Positions 1-8,581 of a DNA stretch of 64,000 bases are shown here, piece by piece. Location: positions 23,807 to 87,806 of the forward strand of contig JAQWFN010000004.1 in NCBI GenBank assembly GCA_029238785.1, written 5' to 3'. Below the pieces are notes generated by a model. That model was not told the DNA's origin. It saw only the letters and a list, made by a program, of their open reading frames with translations, and ran no database searches. Position numbers and translations under genes: made by a program. Position 1 is the stretch's first letter. Each line of letters opens with the position of its first letter. The stretch comes from Flavobacteriales bacterium (GTDB lineage: Bacteria; Bacteroidota; Bacteroidia; Flavobacteriales_D; Sanyastnellaceae).

Positions 1-347
1 TCGATATAAGCTCCTTTGAGTATAGGTCTTTCGCTTTTAGACTTTTTTCTAAAGTCTTTGATCAACTTTGCCGGTACATTCCCCACTGATGATGTCATCA
101 ATGATGTTTGCCCTTTCAAAGTTTCCGTGAGTGGTCCGAAATTCTTCCCTTCCGCACGCTCAATAGCGATGCGCAACAAAGTATTCTTCACTACTCTCAC
201 AGAGATATCATTTTTAAAGCACTCCCGTCTCAGCAAGCTTGTCGTTTCAGCGTCCAATTCTGATGTATCTGCAAGATAGACTACGTCATAATTTGCAAGT
301 ACTTCAGAGATCTCCGCTATTTGTTGTTCTTTTTCTGCACGTGTCAT
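1..347 (-). CDS. rplJ: 50S ribosomal protein L10 (uL10), partial
   Basis: This is the N-terminal part of L10, which anchors the L7/L12 stalk to 23S rRNA and helps recruit elongation factors. The ATG lies at 347-345 and the product begins MTRAEKEQQIAEISEVL; the frame stays open to the window edge, about 115 residues, so the C-terminal stalk-binding helix is missing. The internal segment VKNTLLRIAIERAEGK is typical of the family. It follows rplA by 24 bases in the expected rplK-rplA-rplJ order, and rplL would be expected just outside the window. Confidence 0.93.
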   Translation of the reverse strand, partial: MTRAEKEQQIAEISEVLANYDVVYLADTSELDAETTSLLRRECFKNDISVRVVKNTLLRIAIERAEGKNFGPLTETLKGQTSLMTSSVGNVPAKLIKDFRKKSKSERPILKGAYI

Positions 348-371
348 ACGTTCTCAGGTTTTAAACAGCGC

Positions 372-1067
372 TTACGCAGTCACTGATTTGGGTTCAACTC
401 TAACTCCAGGCCCCATTGTAGTACTCAACGAGATACTTTTTATGTAGGTCCCTTTTGCAGCAGCAGGTTTCAATTTCAATAAAGTAGAAATCAATTCTGA
501 AGCATTCTCTTTCAATTTGATGGCATCAAAAGATGCTTTTCCAACTGAAGCGTGAATAATTCCATACTTGTCTACTTTAAAGTCGATTTTACCAGCTTTC
601 ACATCGCTCACCGCTTTCGCCACATCCATAGTTACAGTACCCGATTTCGGGTTTGGCATCAATCCACGAGGACCCAAAATACGTCCTAGTGCACCAACTT
701 TCCCCATAACACTGGGTGTGGTAATAATTACATCAATATCGGTCCATCCGTCCTTGATTTTCGTCAGATACTCATCCAATCCAACATGATCAGCTCCTGC
801 GGCTTTCGCTTCTTCCTCCTTGTCAGGTGTGCAAAGCACCAAGACGCGAACGTCTTTACCTGTTCCGTGAGGAAGTGACACGATGCCACGAACCATCTGG
901 TTAGATTTTCTGGGGTCTACTCCAAGGCGGACTGCGATGTCAACAGACGCATCGAACTTTGTCGTGGTTAATTCACGAACGAGCTCAGCGGCTTCTGTAA
1001 GAGCATATGACTTTGTTTCGTCATATTTCTCCATCACCGTCTTTCTTTTTTTAGTAATTCTTCCCAT
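372..1067 (-). CDS. rplA: 50S ribosomal protein L1 (uL1)
   Basis: L1 forms the mobile L1 stalk of the large subunit at the E site and, in many bacteria, represses its own operon by binding the mRNA leader. The 231-residue length is normal. The signature [13 protein letters not shown] lies at about residues 132-144, and the N-terminal half carries the usual [16 protein letters not shown] block. The gene sits 20 bases downstream of rplK and 24 bases upstream of rplJ, so it is co-transcribed with them. Confidence 0.98.
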   Translation of the reverse strand: MGRITKKRKTVMEKYDETKSYALTEAAELVRELTTTKFDASVDIAVRLGVDPRKSNQMVRGIVSLPHGTGKDVRVLVLCTPDKEEEAKAAGADHVGLDEYLTKIKDGWTDIDVIITTPSVMGKVGALGRILGPRGLMPNPKSGTVTMDVAKAVSDVKAGKIDFKVDKYGIIHASVGKASFDAIKLKENASELISTLLKLKPAAAKGTYIKSISLSTTMGPGVRVEPKSVTA

Positions 1068-1087
1068 TGTTCAAATAATTATCTGAC

Positions 1088-1522
1088 TTAAGAACGGTCA
1101 CCGTCGATTAAGACACCCATGCTTCGAGCTGTTCCTGCGATCATATTCATTGCTGAATCGATTGTAAAACAGTTCAAATCCGGCATCTTGTCTTCTGCGA
1201 TTGCTTTCACTTGGTCCCAAGTGATTGTAGCAACCTTAGTACGGTTTGATTCAGACGAACCCTTCTTTAACTTAGCTGCTTCCATAATTTGGATTGCAGC
1301 AGGAGGCGTTTTAATGACAAAGTCAAACGATTTATCACCGTAAACGGTAATAACAACCGGGAGAACTTTACCAGCCTTATCTTGGGTTCTAGCATTAAAC
1401 TGCTTACAGAACTCCATGATATTAACTCCTTTCGCACCGAGTGCCGGTCCGACTGGAGGTGAAGGATTTGCCGCACCACCGCGTACTTGCAGTTTGATTA
1501 GTCCAGCTACTTCTTTTGCCAT
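1088..1522 (-). CDS. rplK: 50S ribosomal protein L11 (uL11)
   Basis: L11 binds the GTPase-associated region of 23S rRNA with L10 and takes part in factor-dependent GTP hydrolysis. The product is 144 residues, the normal length, with the proline-rich N-terminal segment [11 protein letters not shown] at about residues 19-29 and the C-terminal RNA-binding domain ending in [10 protein letters not shown]. The start ATG at 1522 gives [13 protein letters not shown], the conserved beginning. It is first of rplK-rplA-rplJ and follows nusG after a 93-base spacer that may be structured. Confidence 0.98.
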   Translation of the reverse strand: MAKEVAGLIKLQVRGGAANPSPPVGPALGAKGVNIMEFCKQFNARTQDKAGKVLPVVITVYGDKSFDFVIKTPPAAIQIMEAAKLKKGSSESNRTKVATITWDQVKAIAEDKMPDLNCFTIDSAMNMIAGTARSMGVLIDGDRS

Positions 1523-1550
1523 TGGCTATTTATATTAATCAGATGTTTTT

Positions 1551-1593
1551 GGTACAAGGGGAAGCTATTATAACCCACGAGGGGCTTCGTACC
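1551..1593 (-). promoter_or_regulatory. candidate structured leader upstream of rplK
   Basis: The nusG-rplK spacer can fold on the minus strand: GGTAC at 1593-1589 pairs with GTACC at 1555-1551, followed by an AAG/CTT stem with a bulge, around an internal loop containing GTGGG. L1 represses the rplK operon through such a leader in E. coli. That the same control acts here is inference; the stem is short and no covariation was tested. Confidence 0.3.
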
Positions 1594-1615
1594 TATTCAT
1601 CCAGTAAATCCGTGA

Positions 1616-2167
1616 TTAACTTTCTTTTTCTACTTGAAGATATCCGAGCTCAACAGGTGTTTTTCTACCGAAAATTTTCACCATTACTTTAAGCTTACGT
1701 TTTTCTTCATTAATTTCTTCAATTGTTCCGTTGAAGCCGTTGAATGGTCCATCAATTACCTTAATGGTTTCTCCAACGATGAATGGGATGTTCAATTCTT
1801 CATCAGTTTCAGCCAATTCATCAACCTTACCAAGAATTCTATTCACCTCACTCATTCTCAAAGGAACTGGATCTCCACCTTTTTCAGCTCCGAGGAAACC
1901 GATCACGTTATTAATCCCCTTAATTACGTGAGGTACTTCACCAATCATAGCCAGTTCCACGAGTACATACCCTGGGAAGAAACTACGTTCTTTGCTTACC
2001 TTTTTACCGTTACGGATTTGGTAAACTTTCTCCATAGGAATTAACACTTGCCCGACGAAATCTTGCAAGCCTAGGGCTGCGATTTCGCTTTCAATGTATT
2101 CCTTTACTTTCTTTTCTTTACCACTGATGGCACGCACTACGTACCATTTTTTTTCGTATTCCGCCAT
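1616..2167 (-). CDS. nusG: transcription termination/antitermination factor NusG
   Basis: NusG binds RNA polymerase, promotes processive elongation and links transcription to Rho or to the ribosome. The 183-residue product has the N-terminal NGN domain (KWYVVRAISGKEKKVKEYI) and a C-terminal KOW domain at about residues 128-176 with the FNGFNGTIEEINEEKRKLKV core. The gene is 15 bases downstream of secE, the usual bacterial pairing, and lies in the same minus-strand transcript as tuf and tRNA-Trp. Confidence 0.97.
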   Translation of the reverse strand: MAEYEKKWYVVRAISGKEKKVKEYIESEIAALGLQDFVGQVLIPMEKVYQIRNGKKVSKERSFFPGYVLVELAMIGEVPHVIKGINNVIGFLGAEKGGDPVPLRMSEVNRILGKVDELAETDEELNIPFIVGETIKVIDGPFNGFNGTIEEINEEKRKLKVMVKIFGRKTPVELGYLQVEKES

Positions 2168-2182
2168 GGAGAAGTTCGTCTT

Positions 2183-2413
2183 TTAGTTAAGCGCTTGATA
2201 GATGAATCCGATCACACCTTTCCACCAACCACCGTCGGCATCTGTGTTTTGAACTCCGAATACATAATCCATGAGCCAAACTAATCCTGCGATAATCAAA
2301 GACGCAATGAACACTAAGATGGCACTTTCACGAATCTCAGCCCAAGTTGGCCAAGTTACCTTGTGCACCAACTCTTGGTAAGATTCTTCTACATATTTAA
2401 CAATACTTGCCAT
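2183..2413 (-). CDS. secE: preprotein translocase subunit SecE
   Basis: SecE is the small essential clamp subunit of the SecYEG channel in the inner membrane. The product is 76 residues with one transmembrane helix at about residues 30-52 (LVFIASLIIAGLVWLMDYVF) after the conserved amphipathic VTWPTWAEIRES segment. I chose the ATG at 2413 (MASIVKYVEE); a longer reading from 2458 would run into the tRNA-Trp gene. It lies between tRNA-Trp and nusG. Confidence 0.95.
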   Translation of the reverse strand: MASIVKYVEESYQELVHKVTWPTWAEIRESAILVFIASLIIAGLVWLMDYVFGVQNTDADGGWWKGVIGFIYQALN

Positions 2414-2428
2414 AATCTTTTCTTTAGC

Positions 2429-2500
2429 ACGGGTGGTAGGACTCGAACCTACAGCCAATGGTTTTGGAGACCACTACTCTACCAATTGAGCTACACCCGT
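2429..2500 (-). tRNA. tRNA-Trp (CCA)
   Basis: This 72-base cloverleaf has acceptor arm ACGGGTG pairing with CACCCGT, anticodon loop CTCCAAA with CCA read on the minus strand, and the T-loop TTCGAGT. It lies between tuf and secE, a conserved placement, and must be cut out of that transcript. Confidence 0.96.
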
Positions 2501-2574
2501 AAATATGGGAAGAAGGTCACTTAAAACTAAGCACCTTCTTCCCGTCAAATTATTTTAGCGGTAGTAACTAATAA

Positions 2575-3762
2575 TTACTTAGTTACTTCAGTTACCTGAC
2601 CTGCACCTACAGTACGTCCACCTTCACGGATTGCGAAACGAAGACCTTTATCCATAGCTACTGGTACGATCAATTTAACATTGATAGAAACGTTATCACC
2701 AGGCATTACCATTTCGCGACCAGCTTCCAATTCGATCTCTCCAGTTACGTCAGTCGTACGGAAGTAGAATTGAGGACGGTATTTGTTATGGAATGGAGTG
2801 TGACGTCCACCTTCTTCTTTTTTCAAGATATACACCTCAGCCTTAAATTCAGTATGAGGAGTGATTGAGTTAGGAGCAGCGATTACCATTCCACGCTTAA
2901 TCTCTTTTTTATCGATACCACGAAGAAGAAGTCCTACGTTATCACCAGCTTCACCACGGTCGAGGATCTTACGGAACATCTCTACCCCTGTGATGGTTGA
3001 TTGCATTTTTTCTTCTTGCATACCCAAGATGTCAACTACGTCACCAGTGTTAATAACACCTGTTTCGATACGTCCTGTTGCAACAGTACCACGACCAGTG
3101 ATCGAGAATACGTCTTCAACTGACATCAAGAATGGTTTTTCGTTGTCACGTGGTGGAATTTCGATCCAGTTATCAACTGCATCCATCAATTCTTTCACAG
3201 TTCCAACCCACTTATCTTCTCCATTCAACGCACCAAGTGCAGAACCTTTGATTACTGGAGAGTTATCTCCGTCGTACTCATAGAAAGAAAGAAGGTCACG
3301 AATTTCCATCTCAACAAGTTCAAGCAACTCTTCGTCATCAACCATATCCACTTTGTTCATGAATACAACGATACGAGGAATACCTACCTGACGTCCTAGA
3401 AGGATGTGCTCACGTGTTTGTGGCATTGGTCCGTCAGTAGAAGCTACAACTAAAATTGCACCATCCATCTGAGCAGCACCTGTTACCATGTTCTTCACGT
3501 AATCCGCGTGACCTGGACAGTCAACGTGTGCGTAGTGACGGTTAGCCGTCTCATATTCTACGTGTGAAGTGTTAATTGTGATACCGCGCTCTTTCTCTTC
3601 AGGAGCGTTGTCGATAGAAGAGAAATCTCTTGTTTGGGCCAACCCGTCGGTTGCAAGCACTGAAGTGATCGCAGCAGTCAAAGTGGTCTTACCGTGGTCA
3701 ACGTGACCAATGGTACCAATGTTTAAGTGCGGCTTCGAACGGTCAAAATTTTCTTTAGCCAT
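2575..3762 (-). CDS. tuf: elongation factor Tu
   Basis: EF-Tu delivers aminoacyl-tRNA to the ribosomal A site using GTP. The 395-residue product shows all G motifs: GHVDHGKT at about residues 19-26, the effector-loop RGITIN, DCPGH near 80 and NKVD near 136, followed by beta-barrel domains 2 and 3 ending [11 protein letters not shown]. It follows four tRNA genes and precedes tRNA-Trp-secE-nusG. No second tuf copy is in the window. Confidence 0.99.
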   Translation of the reverse strand: MAKENFDRSKPHLNIGTIGHVDHGKTTLTAAITSVLATDGLAQTRDFSSIDNAPEEKERGITINTSHVEYETANRHYAHVDCPGHADYVKNMVTGAAQMDGAILVVASTDGPMPQTREHILLGRQVGIPRIVVFMNKVDMVDDEELLELVEMEIRDLLSFYEYDGDNSPVIKGSALGALNGEDKWVGTVKELMDAVDNWIEIPPRDNEKPFLMSVEDVFSITGRGTVATGRIETGVINTGDVVDILGMQEEKMQSTITGVEMFRKILDRGEAGDNVGLLLRGIDKKEIKRGMVIAAPNSITPHTEFKAEVYILKKEEGGRHTPFHNKYRPQFYFRTTDVTGEIELEAGREMVMPGDNVSINVKLIVPVAMDKGLRFAIREGGRTVGAGQVTEVTK

Positions 3763-3827
3763 AGCCTTGATTTGTTTAAATTACTACTCTTTGTTAATAT
3801 AAATTCTTAATAATAATAATAATACTG

Positions 3828-3899
<72 letters not shown>

Positions 3900-3910
3900 A
3901 AAAAAAATTA

Positions 3911-3984
<74 letters not shown>

Positions 3985-4009
3985 TAATTTCTTCTTTTTG
4001 ACTAATGTG

Positions 4010-4091
4010 TGGGGAGAGCAGGATTCGAACCTGCGAAGGCGTAGCCAACAGATTTACAGTCTGTCCTCGTTGACCGCTTGAGTATCTCCCC
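4010..4091 (-). tRNA. tRNA-Tyr (GTA)
   Basis: An 82-base class II tRNA with long variable arm on the minus strand: acceptor GGGGAGA, anticodon loop containing GTA between CAGA and TCTG, T-loop TTCGAAT. It lies between tRNA-Thr(TGT) and tRNA-Gly. Confidence 0.95.
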
Positions 4092-4117
4092 TCAGGTAAT
4101 AATAGTTCAAAGAACTG

Positions 4118-4191
4118 AGCCGATGGAGGGATTCGAACCCCCGACCCGCTGATTACAAATCAGCTGCTCTGGCCAACTGAGCTACATCGGC
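4118..4191 (-). tRNA. tRNA-Thr (TGT)
   Basis: A 74-base cloverleaf on the minus strand: acceptor GCCGATG with CATCGGC, anticodon stem CTGAT/ATCAG, loop TTGTA containing TGT, T-loop TTCGAAT. It is the first gene of the tRNA-tuf unit and shares its acceptor arm with the downstream tRNA-Thr(GGT), suggesting duplication of one ancestral gene. Confidence 0.96.
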
Positions 4192-4221
4192 ATCTCCCCT
4201 TTCTTCTTTAGAGTTCTTTTC

Positions 4222-4256
4222 AAAAAAAAAGCACTCCCCGTTTTCTAAGGGAGTGC
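4222..4256 (-). terminator. intrinsic terminator after hpf
   Basis: On the minus strand a GCACTCCC...GGGAGTGC stem with a loop of about ten bases is followed by nine T's. It lies 60 bases past the hpf stop and separates hpf from the tRNA-tuf unit, which therefore needs its own promoter. Confidence 0.85.
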
Positions 4257-4315
4257 AAATGTAATAACTCTTTTTATCTGCGCAAAAAATAAGTCCGATT
4301 TTTTTCGCTTTTTTT

Positions 4316-4615
4316 TCAGTGCGCCCTCATTTTCTCTTTGTGCTTCTTAATCTGTCTGCGTAAAGCCTCGACTGCATCATCTGTTGCCTCCTCGAAAGAC
4401 TTGCATTGTCTTCTGGCAAAAAGGTCTTTACCAGGCACCAACAATTTGATTTCCGCCACCTTGTTCTCGTTCTTATCAGAATTATCTAAACGCAAGAATA
4501 CTTCACCACTGATAATTTGGTCGTGAAATTGGGTGAGCTTATCTACTTTCTCCTGGATGAAGTTGATCAATTTTTGATCAGCATCGAAATGAATGGAATG
4601 AACCTGTAATTGCAT
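4316..4615 (-). CDS. hpf: ribosome hibernation promoting factor, short form (HPF/YfiA family)
   Basis: HPF family proteins bind the decoding centre of idle 70S ribosomes and protect or dimerise them when growth slows. The product is 99 residues, the short form, with the N-terminal VHSIHFDADQKLINFIQEK helix-strand and a basic C-terminal helix RRQIKKHKEKMRAH. It lies between the xerC-like gene and a strong terminator, so it is the last gene of that unit. The location next to rpsU and tuf is consistent with a translation-related role. Confidence 0.9.
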   Translation of the reverse strand: MQLQVHSIHFDADQKLINFIQEKVDKLTQFHDQIISGEVFLRLDNSDKNENKVAEIKLLVPGKDLFARRQCKSFEEATDDAVEALRRQIKKHKEKMRAH

Positions 4616-4650
4616 ATAAATCCTGTTTTAATATCTCTGAAAGTAACACA

Positions 4651-5541
4651 CTACCCTCTCGGATGATTTTTTTGATGAATTGACTTGAGCTGCTCGATCG
4701 AATTATGAGTGTAAATTTGTGTTGCACTGAGATTCGAATGGCCAAGCAGCTCTTTTACGGTGTTTAAATGCGCACCGTTATTGAGCAAATGCGTGGCGAA
4801 CGTATGCCTTAAAATATGCGGACTCTTTTTCTGCACTGTACTTACTTTACCAAGATAGTAATTGACTTTTCCATAAACAAATTTTGGACTCAGTCTTTTA
4901 CCATTCTCATCCAATAATAATGGTGCGTCTTTTTCGAGTTCACCAACTTCGGCGATTCTCAGTGTTAAACTCTCTTCAATCAAGGTAACACATGATTGAG
5001 TAATGGGTAAAATTCGCTCTTTATTGCGCTTACCTAATACTTTAATTTGCCCTCTTGATTCCAGATCATTCACATTTAAACCGATCAACTCAGATAATCT
5101 TATACCGGTTTCATAAAAAAGGGTTACGAGCAATTTGTCGCGGAGCCCCTCATACCCTTCAGGATACTCAAAATCATCCAAAAGACGTTCCATGGCCTTT
5201 TCATCAACGTAAGTGGGAAGACGCTTGGGAATCTTGGGGCCTTTAACATTCACCATAGGATCTTGCACACAAATCTCCTCTCTTCTCAGGAACTTAAAAA
5301 AGGTCCTCAAGGAGCTCATTTTTCGATGAATTGATCGTGGCTCGTAGTCCATGGTATTCAACAACATGAGCCATGACCTCACCGCAGAAGTAGAAACATC
5401 GGTCACTTCATCAATCTCAAAATCATCGGCCAGAAATTCCATAAACTGCCTCAAATCGCGCTCGTACGCCAGCAAAGTGTGACTAGAGCTTCGTTTTTCT
5501 GCCCTGAGGTAAGTTAAAAACTGATTGAGGTGATTCTCCAC
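4651..5541 (-). CDS. XerC/XerD-like tyrosine recombinase
   Basis: Tyrosine recombinases of this class resolve chromosome dimers at dif. The 296-residue product has an N-terminal SAM-like core-binding domain (about 1-85) and a catalytic domain with TGIRLSELIGL (first Arg), HILRHTFATHLL (HxxR), LLGHSNLSATQIYTH (second His and the nucleophilic Tyr). Length is normal for XerC/XerD. It is flanked by rpsU and hpf with no phage or integron context, so a housekeeping Xer role is more likely than a mobile-element integrase. Whether it is the XerC or the XerD orthologue cannot be decided from sequence alone. Confidence 0.9.
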   Translation of the reverse strand: MENHLNQFLTYLRAEKRSSSHTLLAYERDLRQFMEFLADDFEIDEVTDVSTSAVRSWLMLLNTMDYEPRSIHRKMSSLRTFFKFLRREEICVQDPMVNVKGPKIPKRLPTYVDEKAMERLLDDFEYPEGYEGLRDKLLVTLFYETGIRLSELIGLNVNDLESRGQIKVLGKRNKERILPITQSCVTLIEESLTLRIAEVGELEKDAPLLLDENGKRLSPKFVYGKVNYYLGKVSTVQKKSPHILRHTFATHLLNNGAHLNTVKELLGHSNLSATQIYTHNSIEQLKSIHQKNHPRG

Positions 5542-5583
5542 TGCCTTTTGCCTTTTGTTGAATTGCTGAAACTAAGGTGCATA

Positions 5584-5613
5584 AAAAAAGCGGAAACCCA
5601 TTGGGAATCCGCT
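5584..5613 (-). terminator. intrinsic terminator after rpsU
   Basis: Minus strand hairpin AGCGGATTCCC...GGGTTTCCGCT with a tiny loop followed by six T's, 23 bases past the rpsU stop. It lies between rpsU and the xerC-like gene, limiting read-through from the strong rpsU promoter. Confidence 0.85.
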
Positions 5614-5636
5614 TTAGAATATCGTTTACTACTTGC

Positions 5637-5825
5637 TTAATCTTCTAATTGCAAGGTATTTTTGTAAATCGCTTTCTTCATTGCCTCTCTACGTGCAACA
5701 CATGGCTTAACATAGTGCTGACGAGCTCTCAAGGCACGCATTGTACCTGTACGCTCAAATTTTTTCTTGAACTTTTTGAGTGCTCTCTCGATGTTCTCGC
5801 CTTCTTTAACAGGAATAATAAGCAT
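5637..5825 (-). CDS. rpsU: 30S ribosomal protein S21 (bS21)
   Basis: S21 is a small basic protein near the anti-Shine-Dalgarno end of 16S rRNA. The 62-residue product starts MLIIPVKEGENIERALKKFK and has the conserved REAMKKAIYK segment; length is normal. It is transcribed alone: an exact-consensus promoter lies just upstream and a strong hairpin terminator just downstream. In Bacteroidota S21 has been linked to sequestration of the anti-Shine-Dalgarno sequence, which fits the absence of such sites in this window. Confidence 0.95.
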   Translation of the reverse strand: MLIIPVKEGENIERALKKFKKKFERTGTMRALRARQHYVKPCVARREAMKKAIYKNTLQLED

Positions 5826-5848
5826 TGTCTTTTCTTTTAATTGGAGGG

Positions 5849-5879
5849 CAAAGATAAATACTTTTTTTCTTTATCCAAA
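5849..5879 (-). promoter_or_regulatory. consensus Bacteroidota promoter of rpsU
   Basis: On the minus strand TTTG (5879-5876), a 19-base spacer, then TATCTTTG (5856-5849) match the Bacteroidota -33/-7 consensus exactly. It ends 23 bases before the rpsU ATG, predicting a leader of roughly 17 bases. This is the clearest promoter in the window. Confidence 0.85.
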
Positions 5880-5881
5880 CC

Positions 5882-7021
5882 TTACTTCAATAACTCTCTC
5901 GAAATAACTAATTTTTGTATCTCCGACGTTCCTTCGCCAATGGTACACAATTTAGCATCGCGATAGTACTTCTCTGCTGGGTAGTCTTTCGTATACCCAT
6001 AACCACCAAATATCTGAACGGCTTCTGTTGCTGCTTTTACACAAACTTCACTGGCGTAGTACTTGGCCATTGCCGACTCCTTGGTCATTTTTTGTCCGGT
6101 ATTTTTTAAATATGCCGACTGGTACAAAAGCATTTCAGCTGCTTCAATTTCGGTAGCCATGTCGGCCAATTTGAAAGCGATGGCCTGGAAATTTGAAATT
6201 GGTTGTCCAAATTGCTCTCTCTCTTTACTGTACTTTATACTGGCAGCAAGTGCTCCTTTTGCTATGCCTAGTGATAATGCCCCAATCGAAATTCTTCCAC
6301 CATCTAGGATTTTCATCGCTTGAATAAAGCCATCACCCACCTCTCCAAGAACATTCTCTTCTGGAATGCGGCAATCTTCGAAAATCATTTCAGCCGTTTC
6401 ACTCGCTCGCATACCGAGCTTGTTCTCTTTCTTGCCTCCTTGGAAACCAGGTGTCCCTCGTTCAACAATAAACGCAGTAATTCCACGGCTATCGAGCAAA
6501 TCACCCGTTCTTGCCAAAACAACAGCTACATCACCACTAATCCCGTGAGTGATCCAGTTTTTAGCGCCGTTCAGAACCCATTCATTGCCTTCTTTTTTTG
6601 CTACACACTTCATGCGCATGGCATCCGAGCCTGTGTTTGCTTCTGTCAAGCCCCAAGCACCAATCCACTGACCCGAGGCCAACTTTGGGAGGTACTTCTT
6701 TTTCTGGGCTTCATTCCCAAAACTCATGATGTGTCCGGTACATAAGCTGTTGTGTGCTGCCACCGAGAGTCCGATTGAACCACAGACTTGAGCAATTTCG
6801 GAAATCACGGTAATATATTCGTTGTAGCCCAGACCAGCTCCTCCGTATTCTTCGGGAACCAGCACCCCCATTAAACCAAGCTCGCCCATTTTGTTGAATA
6901 GGGACTTTGGGAAGTGTTGGCTTTCGTCCCATTCCATGAAAGTTGGGCGAATTTCTTTCTCTGCAAAATCGCGCACCATTTGGGCAATCATCTGCTCGTT
7001 TTCATTATGTTCAAAGTTCAT
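5882..7021 (-). CDS. acyl-CoA dehydrogenase
   Basis: An FAD-dependent acyl-CoA dehydrogenase that oxidises acyl-CoA to enoyl-CoA, feeding electrons to ETF. The 379-residue product has the N-terminal helical domain, the FAD/substrate loop [12 protein letters not shown], the beta domain with [10 protein letters not shown], and the C-terminal [19 protein letters not shown] followed by IGEGTSEIQ, the position of the usual catalytic Glu in short/branched-chain enzymes. Chain-length specificity is unclear; it resembles butyryl-, isovaleryl- and 2-methyl-branched types. It lies 68 bases after apt and 56 bases before rpsU and may be a single-gene unit. Confidence 0.92.
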   Translation of the reverse strand: MNFEHNENEQMIAQMVRDFAEKEIRPTFMEWDESQHFPKSLFNKMGELGLMGVLVPEEYGGAGLGYNEYITVISEIAQVCGSIGLSVAAHNSLCTGHIMSFGNEAQKKKYLPKLASGQWIGAWGLTEANTGSDAMRMKCVAKKEGNEWVLNGAKNWITHGISGDVAVVLARTGDLLDSRGITAFIVERGTPGFQGGKKENKLGMRASETAEMIFEDCRIPEENVLGEVGDGFIQAMKILDGGRISIGALSLGIAKGALAASIKYSKEREQFGQPISNFQAIAFKLADMATEIEAAEMLLYQSAYLKNTGQKMTKESAMAKYYASEVCVKAATEAVQIFGGYGYTKDYPAEKYYRDAKLCTIGEGTSEIQKLVISRELLK

Positions 7022-7089
7022 TGCTTTAAACGTTTTGAGATCGCTTAGATCGGGTTATCAAATCAGTTAATTATGGGAATCATTATCCC

Positions 7090-7629
7090 TTAATAGCTCG
7101 CTAAAATACTAAAGTTCTCGCTGAAGGATTTTAGGCGTTCTTTTCCATTTAAAAAATCAAGTGCCAACAGGAAGGAAAAACCAACAGGTTCTGCACCGCA
7201 CTGTTTTACCAACTCGGCCGCTGCGGCAGCTGTTCCTCCTGTTGCCAAAAGATCATCGTGAATGAGTACTTTCTGTCCGGGTAAAATAGCGTCTGTGTGA
7301 ATTTCGATGCACGCAGAGCCGTACTCAAGATCGTAATCGTACGAAACCGTGTCATAAGGCAATTTTCCTTTTTTCCGCACCGGAACGAAGGGCAAATCCA
7401 ACTCCCAGCTCAAAGGCAAACCAAAGAAGAAACCTCTTGACTCAACTCCCATGATGACATCGAGGTTCAAGCCTTGTACTTCTTTAGCCATTTGTTTCAC
7501 GATGCGCTCGCAAAGTTGTGGGTTTTGAAAAATGGGAGTAATGTCTTTGAACACGATTCCTGGCTTTGGGAAGTCATGCACATCGCGAATGTGCTTATGG
7601 AGATCTTGAATCAGGGTGTCTTTAGACAT
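7090..7629 (-). CDS. apt: adenine phosphoribosyltransferase
   Basis: Converts adenine and PRPP to AMP in purine salvage. The 179-residue product shows the PRPP-binding motif VLIHDDLLATGGTA at about residues 123-136 and the family opening HIRDVHDFPKPGIVFKDITP. The start overlaps the end of the helix-hairpin-helix gene by 19 bases, indicating translational coupling. Length is normal. Confidence 0.96.
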   Translation of the reverse strand: MSKDTLIQDLHKHIRDVHDFPKPGIVFKDITPIFQNPQLCERIVKQMAKEVQGLNLDVIMGVESRGFFFGLPLSWELDLPFVPVRKKGKLPYDTVSYDYDLEYGSACIEIHTDAILPGQKVLIHDDLLATGGTAAAAAELVKQCGAEPVGFSFLLALDFLNGKERLKSFSENFSILASY

Positions 7630-8564
7630 AGGTAGGGCCGAATCTTTTCTAATAGCTCTTCAGAAATTACAACACATTTCAGTATATCTTGTTCAACTTG
7701 AAATGCACCGTGTTCTGTTCTGAAAGCTACTAGTGCTTTACTTTGATTTCGGCTAAGGTAAGGATGTTGAGCGAGTTCTTCAGCACTCGCACTGTTAATT
7801 GGAAGGCATTGCACTTGGTTTGGGTCAATGAAGGTGGAATTCTCGAGAATAAGCAGTGTTTCTTCATGGATATTGTACAGTTCCTTGAACTGAGTCATAT
7901 CATGAAAGCCACCGAGCGCGTTTCGGTAGTTCACCAGCTTATTTGCGTAATAGCTGCCTATACCGCGTATTTCCATTAAGGCTGTGGTGTCTGCTATGTT
8001 GATGTTCACGCGCTGCTGTTCTCTTTCAAAAGCTTGATCAATGATTGTTTCCTCGCGCTCGAGACGATCTTCTTTTTGACGAGGTTTAGATTGTTCTTTT
8101 CGCTCTGGGATTGGGAATACAAAATCATCTGCAAAGAAATCTACCCATTCATCTGAAAGCACGTACACCTTTTTCAGATCTTCTAAGGAATAAAACCTTG
8201 CCCCTTTTGAGCAGTACTTATTGATGCTTCGAACTTGTTTTTCACTCAAACCCCGGCTCAACCAATCTTGATCTGTGGCATTGTTTGGATTGAATGCTCC
8301 TTGAAGCGACCAGTTGATCGAGGAGTTACTTTCTTCGCCTCCCTTATTCGGTCTCACAGCCCTTTTTGCTTCGAAGGATTGAGCTTTTGCTAAAGAGTCT
8401 TGAAGCCACAAAGCCATAAGCCTCGATTTTTGTTCCGGGCTTATGGCTTCAATTGCTGTTCTTCTTTGAACGAAACTTGCCAACAGGGCAAGCGCCGTTC
8501 CTAGAAGGAGAACGACCATCACCCCTCTGAATTCTTCTTTCCTAAACCAAAAAAATGAATCCAT
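7611..8564 (-). CDS. membrane-anchored helix-hairpin-helix (ComEA-like) protein
   Basis: The 317-residue product has one N-terminal membrane segment (about residues 15-32, MVVLLLGTALALLASF), then three ComEA-type helix-hairpin-helix units: one near residues 95-140, one near 190-235 (VNINIADTTALMEIRGIG) and one near 250-300 (LPINSASAEELAQHPYLS). HHH modules bind DNA without sequence preference; in ComEA they take up transforming DNA. The three-unit form is common in Bacteroidota and its role there is not established. It lies 17 bases after the symporter gene and overlaps apt. Confidence 0.75.
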   Translation of the reverse strand: MDSFFWFRKEEFRGVMVVLLLGTALALLASFVQRRTAIEAISPEQKSRLMALWLQDSLAKAQSFEAKRAVRPNKGGEESNSSINWSLQGAFNPNNATDQDWLSRGLSEKQVRSINKYCSKGARFYSLEDLKKVYVLSDEWVDFFADDFVFPIPERKEQSKPRQKEDRLEREETIIDQAFEREQQRVNINIADTTALMEIRGIGSYYANKLVNYRNALGGFHDMTQFKELYNIHEETLLILENSTFIDPNQVQCLPINSASAEELAQHPYLSRNQSKALVAFRTEHGAFQVEQDILKCVVISEELLEKIRPYLCLKTP

Positions 8565-8581
8565 AAAGGACGAGTTTAATG

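Noticed and set aside
2414..2458. Longer secE starting at 2458
   Set aside because: The extra codons lie across the tRNA-Trp gene; the ATG at 2413 gives the conserved SecE start.
4651..5541. Integrase of a mobile element
   Set aside because: No direct repeats, tRNA-end duplication or cargo genes; its place between rpsU and hpf is typical of housekeeping Xer recombinases.
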